Source: Lachnospiraceae bacterium (GTDB lineage Bacteria; Bacillota; Clostridia; Lachnospirales; Lachnospiraceae). From it: DNA of 64,000 nucleotides. This document shows, in pieces, positions 52,318 through 62,288 of the stretch; within the stretch, counting starts at the first letter, position 1; each line of letters starts with the position of its first letter. Location: the NCBI GenBank assembly GCA_910575255.1, contig CAJTEM010000001.1, positions 1 through 64,000 on the forward strand. Direction: 5' to 3'. The position numbers and the translations under genes were made by a program. The notes under the pieces were generated by a model. It did not search any database and was not told where the DNA came from. It saw only the letters and a list, made by a program, of their open reading frames with translations.

Positions 52318-53238
52318 ATGAAAGCAAATGAAATTATGAGTAAAGCCAGTGGGGCTTTGAATAAGATCGGGTTCGGCTTGAAGAAGCGCAGCCCTGAGAT
52401 TCTGGTGGCGGTTGGTGTTGTGGGCACTGTTGTAAGTGCTGTAATGGCCTGCAAAGCGACCACGAAAATCAACACAATCCTGGATGAGACCAAGGAGCAG
52501 TTGGACAAGATCCATGAGTATGCGGGGAATCCCGATGTGGCGGAGAAGTACAATGCGGAAGACGCTAAGAAAGATACAGCTATCGTTTATGGCCAGGCAG
52601 GTGTAAAGCTGGCCAAGCTATATGCTCCGGCGGTGGGGCTTGGGATTTTGTCCATCAGCAGCATTCTGGCATCCAACAATATCCTCAGAAAACGCAATAT
52701 GGCAATCTCAGCAGCTTTGGCGGCAGCTACCCAGGACTTTAAAGATTACCGCAACCGTGTTATAGAGCGGTTCGGAAAAGAAGTGGATCATCAGCTCCGA
52801 TATAACATTAAGGCCGAGGAAATCGAGGAGACTGTTACGGATGAGAAAGGCAAGGAGAAAAAGGTCAAGAAGAATGTTGAAGTCGCCGATCCGAATGCCA
52901 GCGGTTATGCGAAGTATTTCACAAGGAGCAATCCTTACTGGGAGGAAGACTCTTCCTATGTCGAGATGTTCCTGCGTTCCCAGCAGAATTTCGCCAACGA
53001 TAAACTGAAAGCGAATGGACATCTCACTCTGAACGATGTCTATGACATGCTCGGATTCCACGACAGTAAGGCCGGCATGGTGGTTGGTTGGATTTACGAT
53101 CTGGACCATCCGAACGGGGATAACTATGTGGAGTTCGATGTAAAGAAAGTGAATCTCCCGAACGAGCAGGGCGGGTACGAAGAGGCTTATGCCATCGACT
53201 TCAACGTGGACGGCAATATTTATAATGAGATGATTTGA
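52318..53238 (+). CDS. DUF6353-like membrane protein 3
   Basis: 306 aa. 'RSPEILVAVGVVGTVVSAVM' and 'ACKATTKI' at the start, second helix 'LYAPAVGLGILSISSILASN', then a soluble domain with a charged insertion ('TVTDEKGKEKKVKKNVEV') and 'FHDSKAGMVVGWIYDLD'. Longest of the three paralogues. Start follows AAAAGGAGC. Confidence 0.65.
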   Translation: MKANEIMSKASGALNKIGFGLKKRSPEILVAVGVVGTVVSAVMACKATTKINTILDETKEQLDKIHEYAGNPDVAEKYNAEDAKKDTAIVYGQAGVKLAKLYAPAVGLGILSISSILASNNILRKRNMAISAALAAATQDFKDYRNRVIERFGKEVDHQLRYNIKAEEIEETVTDEKGKEKKVKKNVEVADPNASGYAKYFTRSNPYWEEDSSYVEMFLRSQQNFANDKLKANGHLTLNDVYDMLGFHDSKAGMVVGWIYDLDHPNGDNYVEFDVKKVNLPNEQGGYEEAYAIDFNVDGNIYNEMI

Positions 53239-53294
53239 AGGGAAGGGTATGCCTCTATGCTATCCGGGAACTTTAATCGCGATTTGGCTGACTA

Positions 53295-53333
53295 TCCTTA
53301 TCTGTTTTAGGGATGGCCAGCCTTTATATTTTA
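53295..53333 (+). terminator. Terminator whose tail is a TTATATTT octamer
   Basis: TATCC/GGGATG and GGCTG/CAGCC arms around CTTATCTGTTTTA, then TTTATATTTT. Between the DUF6353-like gene and the cell-wall hydrolase. Confidence 0.5.
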
Positions 53334-53349
53334 GAAAGGAGTGGCTGAC

Positions 53350-53919
53350 ATGTACAGAAGAATACGAATGCTTTTGCTTCTTTTGATATTTTGTGTTGTT
53401 GGGAATTGTGCATCTGTTTGCGGAGAAATTGTCTCCGTTGCAGAGCCGGTCAGTACAGAATCCATACTGATTTCCGAACAAATCGAAGTGTCAATAAACG
53501 AAGAGGAGCATTCTGGCATTCCTGCCGCGGTTGAAGTAAAAGAACTTTTGGATAACAGCGAAGAGGCAGGACTTTCGGAAGAAGATATCGATTTGATTGC
53601 TCTGGTGACAATGGCTGAGGCAGAGGGGGAATCGGAGTACGGAAAGCGGTTGGTGATCGATACGGTTTTGAACCGCATAGATTCCGAGCATTATCCCGAT
53701 ACGGTCTTTGAAGTTGTTTATCAGCCCAGTCAGTTTTCATCCATGTGGAACGGACGTGTAGACCGATGCTGCGTCACGGATGAAATATGTCAGCTTGTCA
53801 GGGAAGAACTTCTGGAACGGCAAAACTATGAAGTTATATTTTTTACGGCGGGCGGATACGGCAAATATGGAACTCCTATGTTCCAGGAAGGAAACCATTA
53901 CTTTAGCAGTTATGAATGA
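53350..53919 (+). CDS. SleB-type cell wall hydrolase
   Basis: 189 aa from the ATG at 53350 (AAAGGAG at 9-base spacing; GTG 53341 is too close). Signal-peptide-like start 'LLLLLIFCVVGNCASVCG', then the Hydrolase_2/SleB domain: 'LIALVTMAEAEGESEYGKR' with the conserved Glu, 'VLNRIDSEHYPDTVFEVVY', 'QFSSMWNGRVD'. A peptidoglycan lytic enzyme, exported, so a lysis or wall-remodelling role is likely. Confidence 0.8.
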   Translation: MYRRIRMLLLLLIFCVVGNCASVCGEIVSVAEPVSTESILISEQIEVSINEEEHSGIPAAVEVKELLDNSEEAGLSEEDIDLIALVTMAEAEGESEYGKRLVIDTVLNRIDSEHYPDTVFEVVYQPSQFSSMWNGRVDRCCVTDEICQLVREELLERQNYEVIFFTAGGYGKYGTPMFQEGNHYFSSYE

Positions 53920-53931
53920 AAGGAGAATCTT

Positions 53932-54048
53932 ATGAATAGCGGATTAGTTGTCATGTCTTATACTTTATCGGCGTTGTCCGGGATCTGTTTTATAACGGGG
54001 CTGGCAGTCCTGTTTGGGGGAAGGAGCGGAAAGTATGGAAAATTTTGA
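53932..54048 (+). CDS. Very small membrane protein
   Basis: 38 aa after AAAGGAGAATCTT. One helix ('TLSALSGICFITGLAVLFGG'). Overlaps the next small gene by 14 bases. Pair of tiny membrane proteins after a lytic enzyme: a holin/antiholin arrangement is possible but not shown. Confidence 0.45.
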   Translation: MNSGLVVMSYTLSALSGICFITGLAVLFGGRSGKYGKF

Positions 54049-54196
54049 GGCCATTATCGCTATGTTGGACTTCACCCTGGATTCCAAACGTAAGCGGCAC
54101 ATTGTCGGTGGCATTCTGCTGAGCGTGTCGTTTCTGTTTGGAGGCTTGGCGCTTACCACCATGACGTTAAAGACGGAGGAAAAACGGGATGAGTAG
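54035..54196 (+). CDS. Very small membrane protein
   Basis: 53 aa from the ATG at 54035 (AAGGAG eight bases upstream). Helix 'HIVGGILLSVSFLFGGLALT'. Overlaps the next gene by 8 bases. Confidence 0.45.
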   Translation: MENFEAIIAMLDFTLDSKRKRHIVGGILLSVSFLFGGLALTTMTLKTEEKRDE

Positions 54197-54797
54197 AGGA
54201 TTATATTTAGCAGCGTTTGCCACTGGGGCGATAGCGGGCTCTGTGGTGACGTGGTGTTTTGTAAAAAAGAAGTACGAGAGGATTGCCCAGGAAGAGATCG
54301 ACTCCGTGAAAGAGGTCTTTGCCAAGAAGGAACTCAATCCCCAGGTAAAGGAGATGACCAAAACCGGAGAAGAAGTCGTAAAAGGGCTGAATGACGGGAT
54401 TAGACAGGCAGCCGAACAGGCAAAAGAAAAGCCCGATCTTGTACAGTATGCCGCTATGGTCCAAAAATACGGAGGAACTGTTGGCGAGGAAAAGGAGGTT
54501 CCCATGAAAGAAAAATTCCCTTATGTCATACCGCCGGAGGAATTTGGTGAGTTCGATGATTATGAGAGGATCAGCCTTACCTATTACGCGAACGGTGTCC
54601 TGGCGGATGATAATAATGAAGTTGTAGATGATGTGGAGGATATTGTCGGCGATGCTCTCGATCACTTTGGCGAGTACGAAGATGATTCCGTATTTGTCAG
54701 ATGTGATGAGCGGAAATGTGACTATGAGATTCTTATGGATCAGCGGACATTTTCAGAAGTGGCCGAGAACAATCCCCATCAGGTGGAGGTACGATGA
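54189..54797 (+). CDS. Membrane-anchored phage hypothetical protein
   Basis: 202 aa. N-terminal helix 'GLYLAAFATGAIAGSVVTWC', coiled-coil-like middle, C-terminal soluble domain ('FGEFDDYERISLTYYANGVL', 'RCDERKCDYEILMDQRTFSE'). Overlaps the next gene by 4 bases. No family recognised. Confidence 0.55.
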   Translation: MSRGLYLAAFATGAIAGSVVTWCFVKKKYERIAQEEIDSVKEVFAKKELNPQVKEMTKTGEEVVKGLNDGIRQAAEQAKEKPDLVQYAAMVQKYGGTVGEEKEVPMKEKFPYVIPPEEFGEFDDYERISLTYYANGVLADDNNEVVDDVEDIVGDALDHFGEYEDDSVFVRCDERKCDYEILMDQRTFSEVAENNPHQVEVR

Positions 54798-55339
54798 GAA
54801 ACGAGCTGATTAACGAATACTTTGAATGGATGTACCAGCTCGTATGCAAAGATGCCAAAGGACTGTCCTATCGGAAGCTGCTCTGTAAACTTTTTGATAC
54901 TCCGTTTAACTACACGATTGCTATGGACGGCAACCGAGCGGAAGATGGAGTGGATTTGAGGTATCGGTTTGGCTATGAATGTGGTTTTGATAATTCTGCA
55001 GTAGCAGACTGTCTGGATGACAAAGACTGCAGTGTACTGGAGATGATGGTCGCCCTTGCCATTCGATGTGAAGAGCATATCATGGACAACCCGGATATCG
55101 GGGACAGAACCGGCAAATGGTTTCTGGACATGATTGTAAATCTTGGTTTGGAGAAGATGACGGATGACCGTTTTGACAAGCGGTATGTCGAGAGGATTCT
55201 GCATCGGTTCCTGAACCGGGAATACGGACGGAACGGCGATGGAGGCCTCTTCACAGTACATCATAGCCGGATTGACATGCGGTCTGTGGAAATATGGTAT
55301 CAGGCAATGTGGTACCTTGATGAGGTGCTTAAGAGCTGA
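54794..55339 (+). CDS. Phage hypothetical protein
   Basis: 181 aa, soluble. 'YFEWMYQLVCKDAKGLSYRK', 'CLDDKDCSVLEMMVALAIRC', 'WYQAMWYLDEVLKS'. Coupled to the previous gene by ATGA. No family recognised, but the composition is that of a well-folded enzyme-size domain. Confidence 0.5.
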   Translation: MRNELINEYFEWMYQLVCKDAKGLSYRKLLCKLFDTPFNYTIAMDGNRAEDGVDLRYRFGYECGFDNSAVADCLDDKDCSVLEMMVALAIRCEEHIMDNPDIGDRTGKWFLDMIVNLGLEKMTDDRFDKRYVERILHRFLNREYGRNGDGGLFTVHHSRIDMRSVEIWYQAMWYLDEVLKS

Positions 55340-55366
55340 ATTATATTTTGAGAGGAGAGATATACA

Positions 55367-55636
55367 ATGAGGATGGTATATTGCTACAATCTGCATGAGG
55401 TGGCTGCTGTTGCTAACCGTAATACAGAAACTATTGTACGGATGATACAGCGGGCAAACGGGGAAATCGGGAGGCTGAAAAGAAAGAACCGTTCCAATGC
55501 TATGGTCGGATTTATATTTGGCATTGCCGTGGAACTTTGCTTTCTGGCGCAGAATCAGAAAATCAATGAGCTGGAAGAAAAGCTCAGCAATATGAACGAG
55601 GAAATTAAGGAGCTTAGGGACAAGGAAGGAGATTAA
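55367..55636 (+). CDS. Small phage protein with central helix
   Basis: 89 aa. 'NLHEVAAVANRNTETIVRMI' HTH-like start, one hydrophobic helix ('AMVGFIFGIAVELCFLA') and a C-terminal coiled coil ('KINELEEKLSNMNEEIKEL'). Start after GAGAGGAGAG. Directly upstream of the replication gene. Confidence 0.5.
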   Translation: MRMVYCYNLHEVAAVANRNTETIVRMIQRANGEIGRLKRKNRSNAMVGFIFGIAVELCFLAQNQKINELEEKLSNMNEEIKELRDKEGD

Positions 55637-55642
55637 ATTGCG

Positions 55643-58600
55643 ATGATTGACTTTCTTATGATTTCGACACGCAGCACAAAGCGTGGAATAATAGAAATCT
55701 ATCCGAAGTTTATTGTCAGGACAAGCTCCGATTTAATGATCCGGGGCGGGGACTTCTATGCTATCTGGATTGAGGAACGTGGTTTATGGTCGACAGATGA
55801 GCAGGATGCGTTACAACTGATTGACCGTGAACTGGATAGATATGCGGAGAAAAACCGCCAAAGTTTTGACTCCAATATTAAAGTTCTCCATATGTGGGAC
55901 GCCGAATCAGGCATGATTGATCGGTGGCACAAATATTGCCAGAAGCAGATGCGGGACTCTTTCCATATGTTGGACGAGAAACTTATTTTTTCCAACACGC
56001 CTACCGACAAGAAAGACTACGCCAGCAAAAAGCTGAATTATCCGCTTGAAGCTGGCGATTTGTCTGCCTATGACAAGCTGATGTCGGTATTATATTCCGA
56101 GGAAGAGAGACACAAGATTGAATGGGCCATTGGGTCGGTCGTATCCGGGGAATCCAAAAAGCTTCAAAAGTTTATGGTTTTGTATGGAGCTGCCGGAACC
56201 GGAAAATCGACGGTTCTTAACATCATACAGCAGCTCTTTGAAGGATACTATTCGGTCTTTGATGCAAAAAGTCTTGGCTCTTCAAACAACTCTTTTGCTT
56301 TGGAAGCATTTAAGAGCAATCCGCTGGTCGCTATCCAGCATGATGGAGACCTGTCAAAGATTGAGGATAACACGAGGTTGAACAGTCTGGTCTCCCACGA
56401 ACTTATGACAGTGAACGAAAAGTTCAAATCGACCTATTCCAACCGCTTCAAATGTTTCCTTTTCATGGGAACAAATAAGCCGGTAAAGATTACGGATGCA
56501 AAATCTGGCCTGATACGAAGGCTGATCGACGTGTCGCCAACCGGCGAAAAATTAGACCCGAAGGACTACAAAGCGATTGTGAAGCAGATTGATTTTGAGC
56601 TAGGCGCAATCGCGTGCCATTGCCAGGAAGTGTATTTGGCAAGTCCCGGAGAGTATGACGATTATATTCCGATTACGATGCTGGGTGCATCGAACGACTT
56701 CTATAATTTTATCATCGACTCCTATCATGTATTCAAGAAAGAAGACGGCACAACTTTGAAAGCTGCCTGGGAAATGTATAAGACTTACTGTGACGAGGCA
56801 AAAGTCGGCTTTCCGTTTTCACAGAGGGTTTTCAAGGAAGAGCTTAAAAACTACTTTCATGAGTACAAGGAGCGCTTCAATTTTGATGATGGGACAAGGG
56901 TGCGCAGTTATTATGTTGGTTTCCGGACTGAAAAATTTGACGAAAGGAAGGAAAATAAAAAAGAACAGGAAATGAAAACGTTACTGCAGTTTGATTGCAC
57001 GGAATCTATATTTGACCGTGAGTGTTCCGGCTGCCCTGCGCAGTACGCTTCATCCCAGGAGACACCATCTAAAAAATGGGATGCGGTAAAAACACAGCTG
57101 GCCGCCTTGGATACGTCAAAACTGCATTATGTGAAAGTACCTGAAAATCACATAGTCATTGACTTTGACATTACGGACGAGACCGGGAACAAGAGTTTTG
57201 AAAGGAATGTTGAAGAGGCAAGTAAGTGGCCGCCTACCTATGCCGAACTGAGTAAAAGCGGTGCTGGAATTCATTTGCATTATATTTATGCTGGAGACCC
57301 AGCAAAGCTCAGTAGGATTTATGACGACCATATCGAAGTGAAAGTGTTCACTGGCAATAGCTCTCTTCGGAGAAAGCTATCGAAATGTAGCAGTCTGCCG
57401 ATTGCCACGATTAGCTCCGGGCTGCCACTGAAAGGAGAAAAAATGGTAAATTTTGACGCTATAAAGAGCGAGAAAGGACTTAGGACTCTGATTATGCGGA
57501 ATCTCAATAAGGAGATTCATCCGGGGACTAAGCCGAGTATCGATTTCATCTATAAAATTTTGGAGGACGCCTATGCAAGCGACTTGAAGTATGATGTCAC
57601 GGACATGCGTAATGGTGTTCTCGCTTTTGCCGCCAACAGCACAAACCAGGCGGATTACTGTATCAAGCTCGTGAACAAGATGCAGTTCAAGTCGGAGGAG
57701 GCTTCTTCTGGGATGAGAAATGAAGATGCAAAACTGGTTTTCTACGATGTGGAGGTATTTCCGAATCTCTTCCTTGTAAACTGGAAGATTGAGGGCGAGG
57801 GAAAACCGGTAGTCCGTATGATTAACCCTGCTCCTGCAGAGATTGAGGAACTGATGAAATTCCGTCTGGTGGGGTTCAACTGTCGGCGGTACGACAATCA
57901 TATTCTCTACGCAAGGCTTATGGGATATGACAATAAGCAGCTTTATAATTTGTCACAGAAAATTGTAGGGGCAAAGAAAGGAGCTAACCGGGACTGCTTC
58001 TTTGGAGAGGCATACAATGTATCTTATACAGATGTGTATGACTTTGCTTCTGCTGGAAATAAAAAGAGCCTTAAAAAACTGGAAATTGAGATGGGAAACA
58101 TCTCTGATAAAGAGCTGGAAAAGAAAGGCTTCTCAGATGCGGAAATTCGCATTATAAAAGCGGGAACGCATCATCAGGAATTAGGACTTCCTTGGGATGA
58201 GCCGGTTCCTGAAGAACTTTGGACTAAGGTCGCTGAGTATTGTGATAACGATGTTATTGCAACGGAAGCAGCCTTTGTTTATTTGAAAGCGGACTGGACG
58301 GCCAGACAGATTCTGGCTGACTTGGCGGGTATGACAGTCAATGATACGACGAATACCCTCACAACTAAGATTATATTTGGTAATGAGCGGAAGCCGCAAG
58401 ACCAGTTCCACTATCGGAATCTCGCAGAACCCGTGTATGACCTTGATACTGAAACCTATAATTTCCTAGCAGAAGCTTGTCCGGAGATGATGGAGCAAAC
58501 ACATGGTGAGGCTGGAAGTCTTTTGCCGTATTTTCCGGGCTACACTTTCGAGAACGGAAAATCTGTATATCGCGGAGAGGAAGTTGGAGAAGGTGGGTAT

Positions 58601-59863
58601 GTATATTCTGAACCTGGTATGCACGGAAACGATGCATTGCTGGATATTACTTCCATGCATCCGCACAGCGCAATCGCAGAGGTTCTGTTCGGTGTGAAGT
58701 TCACAACGGCGTTCCGTGATATCGTAGAGGGTCGTGTCAGCATCAAGCATGAGGCTTGGGATATTGTTAATAAGATGCTGGATGGTAAGCTTACGCCTTA
58801 TATTCAGAAAGTAATTAACGGCGAAATGACATGTAAACAGCTTGCTGATGCATTGAAGACGGCAATCAACTCTGTTTATGGCTTGACCTCTGCGTCCTTC
58901 GAGAATGCATTCCGTGATCCGAGAAACATTGATAACATCGTGGCGAAGCGTGGCGCTCTGTTCATGGTAGATTTGAAGAATGAGGTACAGAAACGTGGAT
59001 ATACGGTTGCGCATATTAAGACCGATTCCATTAAGATTCCGGATGCAACGCCTGAGATTATCCAGTTTGTTATGGATTTCGGTAAGAAGTACGGCTACAC
59101 ATTTGAACATGAAGCTACATACGACCGAATGTGTCTGGTAAACGATGCTGTTTATATTGCCAGATACAAAGACGGAAATGGTCTCGGAAAATGGACAGCA
59201 ACAGGGACTCAGTTTCAGGTTCCGTATGTCTTCAAAACCTTGTTTAGTAAGGAAGATATTCTTTTTGAGGATATGGCGGAAACGAAAGAAGTTAAGACGG
59301 CAATATATTTGGATATGAACGAAGGATTGCCGGATGTATCTGAATTTGAAAAACAGTTCTCAAAAGCGGAAAGTGATTATAAAAAAGGGCTGTTATCAGA
59401 TACAACTTTCGAGAAAATATGTGCGGAGCTTCAGCCAGAAATTGACAAGGGGCATAACTATCGTTTCATCGGAAAAGTTGGACGTTTCTGTCCCGTTAAA
59501 CCCGGTAGTGGGGGTGGTGTGCTTCTCAGAGAGCAGAACGGCAAGTATTATGCTGTAACAGGTTCGTCTGGATATCGCTGGCTTGAATCTGAAATGGTTC
59601 GTGAACTGAATAAGGAAAGTGACATTGACCGGTCTTATTACGACAAGCTTGTGGATGAAGCTGTCAAAACGATCTCAGCGTATGGGGATTTCGAGTGGTT
59701 TGTATCGGATGACCCCTATGTGAAAGAAGATTCTCATACATGGGTCGCTCCTTGCGGAGATGCCAAAATCGAAACGTGCTTTGATTGTCCGTATTTTGAC
59801 AATGATCCGATTCATCTGGAGTGCAAACGCGGATATGTGATTGAAGAGATTCCATTCAAATAA
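55643..59863 (+). CDS. Fused SF3 helicase - AEP-like primase - family B DNA polymerase
   Basis: 1406 aa in one frame. Part 1 (1-~443): SF3/D5-type helicase, Walker A 'GAAGTGKST' at 182-190, sensor-like '[13 protein letters not shown]'. Part 2 (~444-600): primase-like, 'VIDFDITD' (DFD 507-509) and 'SGAGIHLHY' (539-547), as in archaeo-eukaryotic primases. Part 3 (601-1406): PolB with exonuclease 'DVEVF' (D702, E704), '[11 protein letters not shown]', 'YCDNDV' (866-871), and polymerase motifs 'DITSMHPHS' (D1001), 'KTAINSVYG' (K1072), 'KTDS' (D1128; the first Asp of DTD is Lys). The C-terminus has a Cys cluster. A complete replisome core in one chain. An internal start may also produce the polymerase alone. 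Confidence 0.85.
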   Translation: MIDFLMISTRSTKRGIIEIYPKFIVRTSSDLMIRGGDFYAIWIEERGLWSTDEQDALQLIDRELDRYAEKNRQSFDSNIKVLHMWDAESGMIDRWHKYCQKQMRDSFHMLDEKLIFSNTPTDKKDYASKKLNYPLEAGDLSAYDKLMSVLYSEEERHKIEWAIGSVVSGESKKLQKFMVLYGAAGTGKSTVLNIIQQLFEGYYSVFDAKSLGSSNNSFALEAFKSNPLVAIQHDGDLSKIEDNTRLNSLVSHELMTVNEKFKSTYSNRFKCFLFMGTNKPVKITDAKSGLIRRLIDVSPTGEKLDPKDYKAIVKQIDFELGAIACHCQEVYLASPGEYDDYIPITMLGASNDFYNFIIDSYHVFKKEDGTTLKAAWEMYKTYCDEAKVGFPFSQRVFKEELKNYFHEYKERFNFDDGTRVRSYYVGFRTEKFDERKENKKEQEMKTLLQFDCTESIFDRECSGCPAQYASSQETPSKKWDAVKTQLAALDTSKLHYVKVPENHIVIDFDITDETGNKSFERNVEEASKWPPTYAELSKSGAGIHLHYIYAGDPAKLSRIYDDHIEVKVFTGNSSLRRKLSKCSSLPIATISSGLPLKGEKMVNFDAIKSEKGLRTLIMRNLNKEIHPGTKPSIDFIYKILEDAYASDLKYDVTDMRNGVLAFAANSTNQADYCIKLVNKMQFKSEEASSGMRNEDAKLVFYDVEVFPNLFLVNWKIEGEGKPVVRMINPAPAEIEELMKFRLVGFNCRRYDNHILYARLMGYDNKQLYNLSQKIVGAKKGANRDCFFGEAYNVSYTDVYDFASAGNKKSLKKLEIEMGNISDKELEKKGFSDAEIRIIKAGTHHQELGLPWDEPVPEELWTKVAEYCDNDVIATEAAFVYLKADWTARQILADLAGMTVNDTTNTLTTKIIFGNERKPQDQFHYRNLAEPVYDLDTETYNFLAEACPEMMEQTHGEAGSLLPYFPGYTFENGKSVYRGEEVGEGGYVYSEPGMHGNDALLDITSMHPHSAIAEVLFGVKFTTAFRDIVEGRVSIKHEAWDIVNKMLDGKLTPYIQKVINGEMTCKQLADALKTAINSVYGLTSASFENAFRDPRNIDNIVAKRGALFMVDLKNEVQKRGYTVAHIKTDSIKIPDATPEIIQFVMDFGKKYGYTFEHEATYDRMCLVNDAVYIARYKDGNGLGKWTATGTQFQVPYVFKTLFSKEDILFEDMAETKEVKTAIYLDMNEGLPDVSEFEKQFSKAESDYKKGLLSDTTFEKICAELQPEIDKGHNYRFIGKVGRFCPVKPGSGGGVLLREQNGKYYAVTGSSGYRWLESEMVRELNKESDIDRSYYDKLVDEAVKTISAYGDFEWFVSDDPYVKEDSHTWVAPCGDAKIETCFDCPYFDNDPIHLECKRGYVIEEIPFK
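57431..57445 (+). promoter_or_regulatory. Internal Shine-Dalgarno and in-frame ATG at the polymerase boundary
   Basis: AAAGGAGAAAAA-ATG lies inside the fusion gene; the ATG (57443) is codon 601, in frame, exactly where the polymerase half begins. The signal is as good as that of most genes in the element. It would yield an 806-aa PolB. Confidence 0.65.
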
Positions 59864-59885
59864 AAAAAGAAAAGGAGAAAGAAAA

Positions 59886-60356
59886 ATGTCAAGAAGAATA
59901 CCACCTATCAACATTGAGAACGCGAGGATTATTTTCAGGAATTTTTCCGGCAAGGAGACAAAGTACAACCGGAAAGGTGATCGGAACTTCTGTGTCATCA
60001 TCGAAGATCCCGACATGGCTCAGCAACTGGCAGCGGATGGATGGAATGTGCGTATCCTGCCGCCCCGTGATGAGGACGAGGAAGCAAGAAATTATATTCA
60101 GGTTGCCGTGAGCTATAAGGTCATTCCGCCGAAAGTTATCATGGTGACAAGACGGGCGCAGACCCCGCTGGACGAAGAGTCCGTCGATTCCCTGGATTAT
60201 GCAGAAATCCGGAATGTGGATCTGACAATCAATCCGTCCGAGTGGGAAGTCAATGGAAAGACCGGCATCAAGGCTTACCTGAAGACAATGTATGTCACTA
60301 TTGAGGAGGACGAGTGGGCAGCGAAGTATGCGGAGCTGGAGGGCCCGCAGGAATAG
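59886..60356 (+). CDS. Candidate phage single-stranded DNA-binding protein
   Basis: 156 aa from the ATG at 59886 (AAAGGAGAAAGAAA upstream). '[18 protein letters not shown]', '[20 protein letters not shown]', then beta strands and an acidic end 'AELEGPQE'. Acidic C-terminus, beta-rich core and position after the polymerase fit an SSB, as in T7 gp2.5-like proteins. The call rests on context and layout. Confidence 0.55.
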   Translation: MSRRIPPINIENARIIFRNFSGKETKYNRKGDRNFCVIIEDPDMAQQLAADGWNVRILPPRDEDEEARNYIQVAVSYKVIPPKVIMVTRRAQTPLDEESVDSLDYAEIRNVDLTINPSEWEVNGKTGIKAYLKTMYVTIEEDEWAAKYAELEGPQE

Positions 60357-60361
60357 AATGA

Positions 60362-60404
60362 CTAGGGGCGGCGACTAATCACGGTTGCCGCTCTTCTGTT
60401 TCAG
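60362..60404 (+). terminator. Terminator hairpin
   Basis: GCGGCGAC-TAATCAC-GGTTGCCGC followed by TCTTCTGTTT. Confidence 0.65.
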
Positions 60405-60417
60405 AAAGGAGAATTTG

Positions 60418-60576
60418 ATGGTCAAAAACACCAAGTTCGTAAATTTTGAGAAGTATTGCAAAACCTGCGAGTATGAAAAGAAGAAAGATACCGATAGCCC
60501 ATGTAACGAATGTCTTGATACCTGTGCCAGAGAAGGAACTGATGAGCCGGAAATGTGGAGGAAAAAAGAGAGATGA
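60418..60576 (+). CDS. Small cysteine-rich phage protein
   Basis: 52 aa from the ATG at 60418 (AAAGGAG upstream). Four Cys ('YCKTCEYEKKK', 'CNECLDTC') form a likely zinc knuckle. Ends coupled by ATGA to RNase H. Confidence 0.6.
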   Translation: MVKNTKFVNFEKYCKTCEYEKKKDTDSPCNECLDTCAREGTDEPEMWRKKER

Positions 60577-61028
60577 AAAAAACCCCGGTTAAAATTCCGA
60601 AGAGATCTTATGCTTTCGTGGACGGTTCTTTCAATCCCACAACAAAAATTTATGGTTGCGGAGGATTCCTGATTGACCAGTTTGGAAAGAGGTATGTTAT
60701 ACAGGCAAGCGGCGACAATGAAGAATGGGCGGTTATGAGAAATGTAGCCGGCGAAATCCTTGGGGCGAAAAAAGTAATGGAATTGGCAAGGAAACTCCAG
60801 ATGAAGAAGTTGATTATATTCTACGACTACGAAGGAGTTGCCAACTGGCCTTTGGGAATATGGAAAGCGAAGAAACCTGTTACCAAGGACTATGTTCAGT
60901 TTGCCTGTTCCATTATCGCTTGCGGCGTAAAGTTATATTTTCGCCATGTAAAGGGGCATTCTGGTATTTCCGGTAACGAGGAGGCTGACCGGCTGGCAAA
61001 AGAGGCTGTCGGATTATTGAAGAAATGA
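60573..61028 (+). CDS. Ribonuclease H (type I)
   Basis: 151 aa from the ATG at 60573. Catalytic residues visible: Asp in 'AFVDGSFNP', Glu in 'NVAGEILGA', Asp in 'IIFYDYEGV', 'HVKGHSG', Asp in 'NEEADRLAKEA'. Removes RNA primers during phage replication. Start coupled to the preceding zinc-knuckle gene. Confidence 0.85.
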   Translation: MKKTPVKIPKRSYAFVDGSFNPTTKIYGCGGFLIDQFGKRYVIQASGDNEEWAVMRNVAGEILGAKKVMELARKLQMKKLIIFYDYEGVANWPLGIWKAKKPVTKDYVQFACSIIACGVKLYFRHVKGHSGISGNEEADRLAKEAVGLLKK

Positions 61029-61043
61029 TACAGGAGGAACTTT

Positions 61044-62282
61044 ATGGCTGGAATACAGTTGCGTGACTACCAGTTAGATGCGGTACGTCGGATGAAAAAC
61101 GGCTGCATCCTGTGTGGCGGAGTTGGTAGCGGTAAGTCTCGCACTGCTCTCGCCTACTATTATTTATGCGAAGATGGGGAGATTGGTACGGACGAGTATG
61201 TCCCGATGGGCGATCCACCAAAAGACCTTTATATTATTACCACCGCCCGGAAAAGGGACACCTGCGAGTGGGAGGGGGAACTTTCACCGTTCTTGCTATC
61301 GCCCAATCACGAAGTTAATCTCTACTCCAACAAAGTGGTTATTGACTCATGGAACAATATCCAGAAGTATGCCGAAGTGCAGAATGCTTTCTTTATATTT
61401 GACGAGCAGCGGGTTGTCGGAACCGGAGCCTGGGTTAAAGCTTTCTTGCGAATAGCAAAAGCAAACCGATGGATTCTGCTGTCGGCCACTCCTGGGGATA
61501 CATGGCAGGATTATATTCCGGTGTTCATCGCCAACGGTTTCTATAAGAATAAAAGCGAGTTCACAAGGGAGCATATTGTTTACAGTCATTTTACCAAGTT
61601 TCCCAAAGTTGACCGGTACCTAAATACCGGACGGCTGATACGGCTTCGGAATTCCATTCTGATCAATATGGACTTCAAACGGGAAACTGTCTCCCATCAT
61701 GAGGATGTGTTCGTACCTTATAGTATTGAGAGGTATAAGGATATTTGTCGTACACGGTGGAATCCCTGGGAGAATAAGCCGATTGAGAATGCTACGGAAT
61801 TATGCTATGCCTTACGGAAAGTAGTCAATTCAGATGAATCAAGGCAGGTTGCTTTGCTACGGATTTTAGAGAAGCATCCGAGGGCCATTATATTTTATAA
61901 CTTCGATTACGAGTTGGAAATCTTGAGAGAGATGTTTTTAGGCAGATGCAATTCTAAACTGGACGGATTTGAGATGGCAGAGTGGAATGGTCATACTCAT
62001 CAACCGATTCCGGAATCCGAGAGCTGGGTGTATCTTGTCCAGTACAATGCTGGAGCTGAGGGATGGAACTGTATCAAGACAGACACCATTATATTTTACT
62101 CGCAGAGCTATTCCTACAAGGTTATGGTGCAGTCCAGTGGGAGGATTGACAGGATGAACACTCCCTATACAGATTTATATTATTATCATCTGAAAAGCCG
62201 TTCGGGAATCGATTTGGCAATTAGTAAAGCGCTGAAAGACAAGAAAAAGTTTAATGAAACTGGTTGGGCAAAATGGAGGTAA
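61044..62282 (+). CDS. SNF2-family helicase/ATPase
   Basis: 412 aa. SF2 motifs: Q-like 'LRDYQLDAVRRMKNG', Walker A 'CGGVGSGKSRTA', Walker B 'FFIFDEQRV', 'LLSATPGDTWQDY', then domain 2 with 'AEGWNCIKTDTIIFYSQSYSY' and motif VI 'VQSSGRIDRMNTPYTDL'. Walker B is DEQR rather than DEAH. Acts with the polymerase module, probably remodelling replication forks or recombination intermediates. Start follows CAGGAGGAAC. Confidence 0.85.
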   Translation: MAGIQLRDYQLDAVRRMKNGCILCGGVGSGKSRTALAYYYLCEDGEIGTDEYVPMGDPPKDLYIITTARKRDTCEWEGELSPFLLSPNHEVNLYSNKVVIDSWNNIQKYAEVQNAFFIFDEQRVVGTGAWVKAFLRIAKANRWILLSATPGDTWQDYIPVFIANGFYKNKSEFTREHIVYSHFTKFPKVDRYLNTGRLIRLRNSILINMDFKRETVSHHEDVFVPYSIERYKDICRTRWNPWENKPIENATELCYALRKVVNSDESRQVALLRILEKHPRAIIFYNFDYELEILREMFLGRCNSKLDGFEMAEWNGHTHQPIPESESWVYLVQYNAGAEGWNCIKTDTIIFYSQSYSYKVMVQSSGRIDRMNTPYTDLYYYHLKSRSGIDLAISKALKDKKKFNETGWAKWR

Positions 62283-62288
62283 ATTTTG

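Noticed and set aside
53932-54196. Firm holin/antiholin call
   Set aside because: Size and single helices fit, but many tiny membrane proteins in this element look alike and the context is not decisive.
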